Assembly (NCBI GenBank): GCA_021154945.1
Contig: JAJNQF010000357.1
Span: 1-11,584, forward strand
DNA from: Sphingomonas sp.
GTDB lineage: Bacteria; Pseudomonadota; Alphaproteobacteria; Sphingomonadales; Sphingomonadaceae
DNA length: 11,584 nucleotides
Direction of reading: 5' to 3'
In this document: positions 8,354 through 11,584 of the stretch, one piece after another
How positions within the stretch are numbered: the first letter of the stretch is position 1
How the letters are laid out: the number at the start of each line of letters is the position of its first letter
Notes under the pieces: generated by a model
What the model saw: only the letters and a program-made list of their open reading frames with translations
Told to the model about the DNA's origin: nothing
Databases searched by the model: none
Made by a program: the position numbers and the translations under genes

Positions 8354-9583
8354 CTACCGTGACGCCACATCCGTTGCGTCGACCGGCGGCATACCCGCCA
8401 TGCCCTTCGCGACCGCCTCGACCCGCTCCATGACGCGCAACACATTGCCGCCGGACAGTTTCGCCAGATCGCCATCGCTCCACCCCCGGCGCGCCAGTTC
8501 CGCAAACAGCAGCGGATAGCCGTCGACGCCCTTCAGCCCGATCGGCCCGGTGCCCTGGATCCCGTCGAAATCGCCGCCGATCCCAACGTGGTCGTGGCCG
8601 GCGATCTTCGCGATATGCTCGACATGATCGGCGACCGTCGCGACGGTGACCTGTGGCTCCGGATGCGCGGCGTCCCACGTCACCAGCGGCGCGGGCGATT
8701 TCGCGCCGTACGCCCCCGCAGGCACGCCAACGCTTTTCGCATAGGCCGAGCGCGCGACGTCCCACGCGCGCCACGCGGCCGACAGGAACGACGGGTAAAA
8801 GTTCACCATCACCACACCCCCGTTCGCGCAGATCGCGCGGAGCAGCTCGTCGGGGATGTTGCGCGGTGCGTCGGCGATCGCGCGTGCGCTGGAATGAGAG
8901 GCGATCACCGGCGCCTTCGTCGCAGCCAGTGCGGCGGCCATCGTCGCGTCCGAGACGTGTGACACGTCGACGATCATGCCGATCCGGTTCATCTCGGCGA
9001 CCACCTGCCGCCCGAAATCGCTGAGCCCGTTCGCGCGCGGCGCGTCGGTCGAGCTGTCCGCCCAGTTCAGGCTCTTGCCATGCGTCAGCGTCATATAGGC
9101 GACGCCGAGCGCGCGATATTGGCGCAGCACGGATAGCCGTCCGTCGATCTGGTGCCCGCCCTCGACGCCGATCAGCGACGCGATCCGTCCCGCCTTCTCG
9201 ATCCGACGGATGTCCGCGGCGGTGGTGGCGAGTTCGAATGTCGCCGGATTGGCCGCGACGAAGCGGCGGACGATATCGATCTCCTCCAGCGTCATCGTGA
9301 CCGGGTCGGGCGCATCGGCGGGGATGTAGACCGACCAGAACTGCCCCCCGACATGGCCCTTCCGCAGCCGGGGAATGTCGGTCTGGAGCGGGTTCGGCAG
9401 CCGTGCGGTATCGACCGAGAGATCGACCGCCTCGACCTTCGCGTCGTGCAACTCGCGGATTTCCCAGGCGACGTCATTATGCCCGTCGATCACCGGGCTG
9501 CGCTCCAGCACGCGCTCGACGCGTCGTGAAAGCGCAGCGTCCGGGCTCGCCTGCGCGGCCAGCAGCAGGAATGCGGCGATCAT
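8354..9583 (-). CDS. Membrane dipeptidase-like metallopeptidase (family M19), probably exported
   Basis: A 409-residue member of the renal/membrane dipeptidase family (amidohydrolase fold, two zinc ions). Visible metal-site residues: His35 and Asp37 in VIDGHNDVAW, Glu141 in GVEGGHQ, His209 in VDVSHVSD and His230 in ASHSSAR. The GGDFDG segment (336-341) supplies the late conserved aspartate. Family enzymes cleave dipeptides, including some with a D-residue at the C-terminal side. With the start at 9583 the protein begins MIAAFLLLAAQASPDA, a short hydrophobic stretch ending in an AxA-like site. That suggests a signal peptide and a periplasmic location, although the n-region lacks a positive charge. 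GGGGGA lies about 7 nt upstream. An ATG at 9598 adds MGDQD and also has GGAG upstream, so the exact start is uncertain. The open frame extends further to 9766, but that would overlap the divergent gene and is rejected. It stands alone on this strand. Confidence 0.88.
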   Translation of the reverse strand: MIAAFLLLAAQASPDAALSRRVERVLERSPVIDGHNDVAWEIRELHDAKVEAVDLSVDTARLPNPLQTDIPRLRKGHVGGQFWSVYIPADAPDPVTMTLEEIDIVRRFVAANPATFELATTAADIRRIEKAGRIASLIGVEGGHQIDGRLSVLRQYRALGVAYMTLTHGKSLNWADSSTDAPRANGLSDFGRQVVAEMNRIGMIVDVSHVSDATMAAALAATKAPVIASHSSARAIADAPRNIPDELLRAICANGGVVMVNFYPSFLSAAWRAWDVARSAYAKSVGVPAGAYGAKSPAPLVTWDAAHPEPQVTVATVADHVEHIAKIAGHDHVGIGGDFDGIQGTGPIGLKGVDGYPLLFAELARRGWSDGDLAKLSGGNVLRVMERVEAVAKGMAGMPPVDATDVASR

Positions 9584-9598
9584 GTCTTGGTCCCCCAT

Positions 9599-9680
9599 AG
9601 CGTCCGCTCCATCCTGAAGGAGGTGTTCGTGCGCGACAAGCCGGGTAAGGCGCTCGCCGGACGCAAACGGAGGGGCGGAA
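9599..9680. promoter_or_regulatory. Short divergent intergenic region
   Basis: About 80-100 nt separate the starts of the dipeptidase (minus) and the acyltransferase (plus), so promoters for both are expected here or inside the gene ends. I see no convincing -35/-10 pair. The stretch contains an unusually complete Shine-Dalgarno core, AAGGAGG (9618-9624), followed 4 nt later by a GTG at 9629. That GTG is out of frame with the acyltransferase. Confidence 0.4.
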
Positions 9681-10796
9681 TTGGACACGGGAACGGCCGG
9701 ACCGGCGCGCACGGCGGACACGCGCCTCTCCACTGCGATCGCGATCGCGCGGCTGATCGGGATCATGGGGATCGTCTACGTCCATGCCTGGACCGGGCGG
9801 ACCGCGGAAGAACTGGCGGCGGTCGCGTTCAGTTGGCAGGCGGTTCTTCGTACCGTGCTGGGCGAGATGTTCGGGCGTAGCGCGGTGCCGCTGCTCGGGA
9901 TGATCTCCGGCTGGCTGGTGGTCTCGACCGCGACGCGACGGGGCTATGGCCCGTTCCTGCTCGGCAAGGCGCGGACGATCCTGCTGCCGATGCTGCTGTG
10001 GAATGCGATCGCGATCCTGCTGGTCGGGGCGGCGGCGACGTTCGGCGACCTGAAGGCGCCGACACCGTCGAGCATCGGCTGGACGCTGAACGAACTCGTG
10101 CCGCTCGTCCACGCCAACGACATCAACGTGCAAATGCCGTTCCTGCGCGATCTGTTCGTCTGCATGATGCTCGCGCCGGTTTTGGTACGCGCGCCGAGTA
10201 TCTGGCTGGTGGTGGTCGCTTCGATCGTGGTCGTGTGGAGCGTGTCCGGGGTGCACATCCCGCTACTGTTACGACCGCAGATCCTGCTATTCTTCACCGC
10301 CGGGATCGCCGCGCGGCGGTTTGGCGTGGCGGAGCGGGTGGCGGGGTGGCCTGTCGCGCTCTGTTCGCTGCCGTTCGTGGTGCTGATCGCGCCGCGGCTG
10401 TGGACTGCGCTGCTGGGGAACGCGTTCTTCGACGCGCATCCGCATGTGATGGCGGCGTTCGACATCGTGTTTCGATTGGCATCGGCGGTGCTGTTCTGGC
10501 GCGTCGCTTGGGCACTGGCGGGAAGTGGTGTCGCCGAGCGGCTGCGCGGGATCGAGCGCTACGGGTTTCTCGCATTCTGCGATCATCTGGTGCTGCTGTG
10601 GCTGTTCGGGCCGGTGATCGGGCTCGCCACCGGCGCGCTGGGGGCGGCGCCGTATCCCGCGTATCTGCTGGTCCAGCCGTTGCTGGTGCTCGGGGCGACG
10701 GTCGTCCTGGGCCGGGTGTTGATGGCGGTCTGGCCGACGGTCGCGCGCGTATTGAGCGGGGGGCGGCTCGGGCGGTCGGTGTCAGCTGCCGCGTGA
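9681..10796 (+). CDS. Acyltransferase 3 family membrane protein (OafA/YrhL-like)
   Basis: A 371-residue integral membrane protein with roughly ten hydrophobic helices. Helix 1 carries RLIGIMGIVYVHAW: Arg24 and His35 fit the arginine-histidine signature of acyltransferase family 3, whose members transfer acetyl or other acyl groups to sugars of O-antigen, exopolysaccharide or periplasmic glucans. Further family-like parts are RSAVPLLGMISGWLV (66-80), the KARTILLPMLLWN segment near 95-108, and the late YGFLAFCDHLVLLW stretch with another His. The target glycan is unknown and no glycosyltransferases are adjacent. The start is a TTG at 9681 with GGAGGGG about 6 nt upstream; the next in-frame methionine (residue 29) would cut into the first helix and lose Arg24. 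The last 15 nt overlap the 3' end of the convergent tonB-like gene, leaving no room for a terminator between them. Confidence 0.83.
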   Translation: MDTGTAGPARTADTRLSTAIAIARLIGIMGIVYVHAWTGRTAEELAAVAFSWQAVLRTVLGEMFGRSAVPLLGMISGWLVVSTATRRGYGPFLLGKARTILLPMLLWNAIAILLVGAAATFGDLKAPTPSSIGWTLNELVPLVHANDINVQMPFLRDLFVCMMLAPVLVRAPSIWLVVVASIVVVWSVSGVHIPLLLRPQILLFFTAGIAARRFGVAERVAGWPVALCSLPFVVLIAPRLWTALLGNAFFDAHPHVMAAFDIVFRLASAVLFWRVAWALAGSGVAERLRGIERYGFLAFCDHLVLLWLFGPVIGLATGALGAAPYPAYLLVQPLLVLGATVVLGRVLMAVWPTVARVLSGGRLGRSVSAAA

Positions 10797-11540
10797 CGGC
10801 GGACCGAGCTGGTTCACCCATTCCTGGTTGTGGACGACGGTCGAGCGGACCGGGCGGCCGGCGGCGTCGAGCCAGGGACGGTAGCGGAAGCGCAGCTCGA
10901 TCAGGCGACAGGTGGTCGCGTCGAGCACCGCATTGCCGCTCGAGCGCGTGACCATGCAGTGCGTGACGCGGCCATCGGTCTCGACCGTGTAGCGGACGCC
11001 GACGATCCCGCCCGCACCGATCACCGCCTCGGCATTGGGGAAATCCTTGTTCTTGAAGCGGCCCTTGAGAAGGCGAGGCGGGGTTTCGTCGCCACCGTCG
11101 CCGTCGCCATCCCCGGAGCGGCCGCTGCCCGTGCCGTTGCCCTCACCGCCCGCGCCCGTGCCCGGTCCGGGGACGGGCGCGGCACCGGAGGTGGCGTCGC
11201 TGCCGGGGCCGGGTTTGAGCGCGGTTACGACGGGTGGCGGCGGGACGATCGGCGGCACGATCGGTTTGGGGACGACGAGTTCGGTCGCCTTGGAGCGGAG
11301 GTTGGCGGGGGAGGCAGCGCCCTCGGGGCGGTGGCTCTTCGCGGGGCGCGGGACGATCTTTTCGGGCGGCGGTGGCGGTGGGGTGGGACCGACGGCGAAG
11401 GTTTTGAGGGCGTCGGGGATCGCAGTGGGGATGGTGACGCCGAGGCCTAGAACCAGTGCGTAGCCGAGGATGCCGCAGAGTAAAGCGGCGCTAGCGGCTG
11501 ATATCAGGCGGTCGCGCGGGTTCGGTTGGACGCCGTACAT
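10782..11540 (-). CDS. tonB: TonB family energy transducer
   Basis: A 252-residue inner-membrane-anchored periplasmic protein. A short basic N-terminus (NPRDR) is followed by one membrane helix (about 13-37). A proline-rich span follows (53-110, with PTPPPPPPEK and PIVPPIVPPPPVV), then a Gly/Asp-rich span (111-151). The C-terminal TonB domain (about 155-245) contains VGVRYTVETDGRVTHCMVTRSSG and FRYRPWLDAAGRPV. TonB couples the proton-motive force harvested by ExbB/ExbD to TonB-dependent outer-membrane receptors, which sphingomonads have in large numbers. Cys195 and Cys211 in the TonB domain form the CxV...SSG...LDxTTC pattern that I associate with sphingomonad TonBs; a disulfide is possible. 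The start is ATG 11540. I see no good Shine-Dalgarno sequence, and only 44 nt upstream are in view. No exbB or exbD is visible in the window. The gene overlaps the convergent acyltransferase gene by 15 nt. Confidence 0.88.
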   Translation of the reverse strand: MYGVQPNPRDRLISAASAALLCGILGYALVLGLGVTIPTAIPDALKTFAVGPTPPPPPPEKIVPRPAKSHRPEGAASPANLRSKATELVVPKPIVPPIVPPPPVVTALKPGPGSDATSGAAPVPGPGTGAGGEGNGTGSGRSGDGDGDGGDETPPRLLKGRFKNKDFPNAEAVIGAGGIVGVRYTVETDGRVTHCMVTRSSGNAVLDATTCRLIELRFRYRPWLDAAGRPVRSTVVHNQEWVNQLGPPSRGS

Positions 11541-11584
11541 GCTGGGTAATTGGGGAGGCGGGCGGCAGGCGGCAACTGGCTGGT

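Noticed and set aside
9599..9766. Longer dipeptidase reading frame starting at 9766
   Set aside because: It would overlap the divergent acyltransferase start region and bury the likely signal peptide inside the protein.
8142..9855. Shared 14-mer GTTCTTCGTACCGT near 8142 and 9843
   Set aside because: Both copies encode Val-Leu-Arg-Thr-Val in frame within membrane proteins, and one such match is not surprising by chance in 11.5 kb.

Overview
The window is GC-rich, densely coding DNA from an alphaproteobacterium, most likely a sphingomonad (Sphingomonas or a close relative). Three things point there: a class I (archaeal-type) lysyl-tRNA synthetase used as a housekeeping enzyme, a TonB protein with the paired cysteines I associate with sphingomonad TonBs, and intergenic palindromes of the types CCCGTCATCCCAGC and CCACCCCGGCGG that I associate with these genomes. 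The taxonomic call is inference; no rRNA or tRNA gene is present to settle it.

Layout. 23-3285 (minus): a two-gene unit, a DinG-type iron-sulfur DNA helicase followed by a SixA-type histidine phosphatase whose ribosome-binding site overlaps the helicase stop codon. 3286-3534: divergent intergenic region holding a paired palindromic repeat. 3535-5097 (plus, stop to 5100): class I LysRS. 5101-5331: a second, different paired palindrome, then a perfect 14-bp tandem duplication. 5332-8207 (plus): a 2H-phosphoesterase (ThpR-type), an acetylpolyamine-amidohydrolase-like member of the histone deacetylase superfamily, and a major facilitator transporter that overlaps it by 11 nt. 8208-8353: a third, different paired palindrome between convergent genes. 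8354-9583 (minus): an M19 membrane-dipeptidase-like metallopeptidase with a probable export signal. 9681-10796 (plus): an integral-membrane acyltransferase-3 protein with a TTG start. 10782-11540 (minus): a TonB energy transducer whose 3' end overlaps the acyltransferase tail to tail.

How the genes work together. Most of this is ordinary chromosomal backbone: nucleic-acid maintenance (helicase, 2H-phosphoesterase), translation (LysRS), small-molecule deacetylation possibly paired with export or uptake (amidohydrolase plus MFS), and envelope functions (dipeptidase, acyltransferase, TonB). I see no phage, insertion sequence, CRISPR array, toxin-antitoxin pair or defence island, and no clear new multi-gene system. 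The most unusual feature is the set of three unrelated inverted-pair palindromes, one in each of three intergenic gaps within about 5 kb. All share one architecture: two hairpins in opposite orientation separated by 35-64 nt. The amidohydrolase-MFS pair is the best functional lead.
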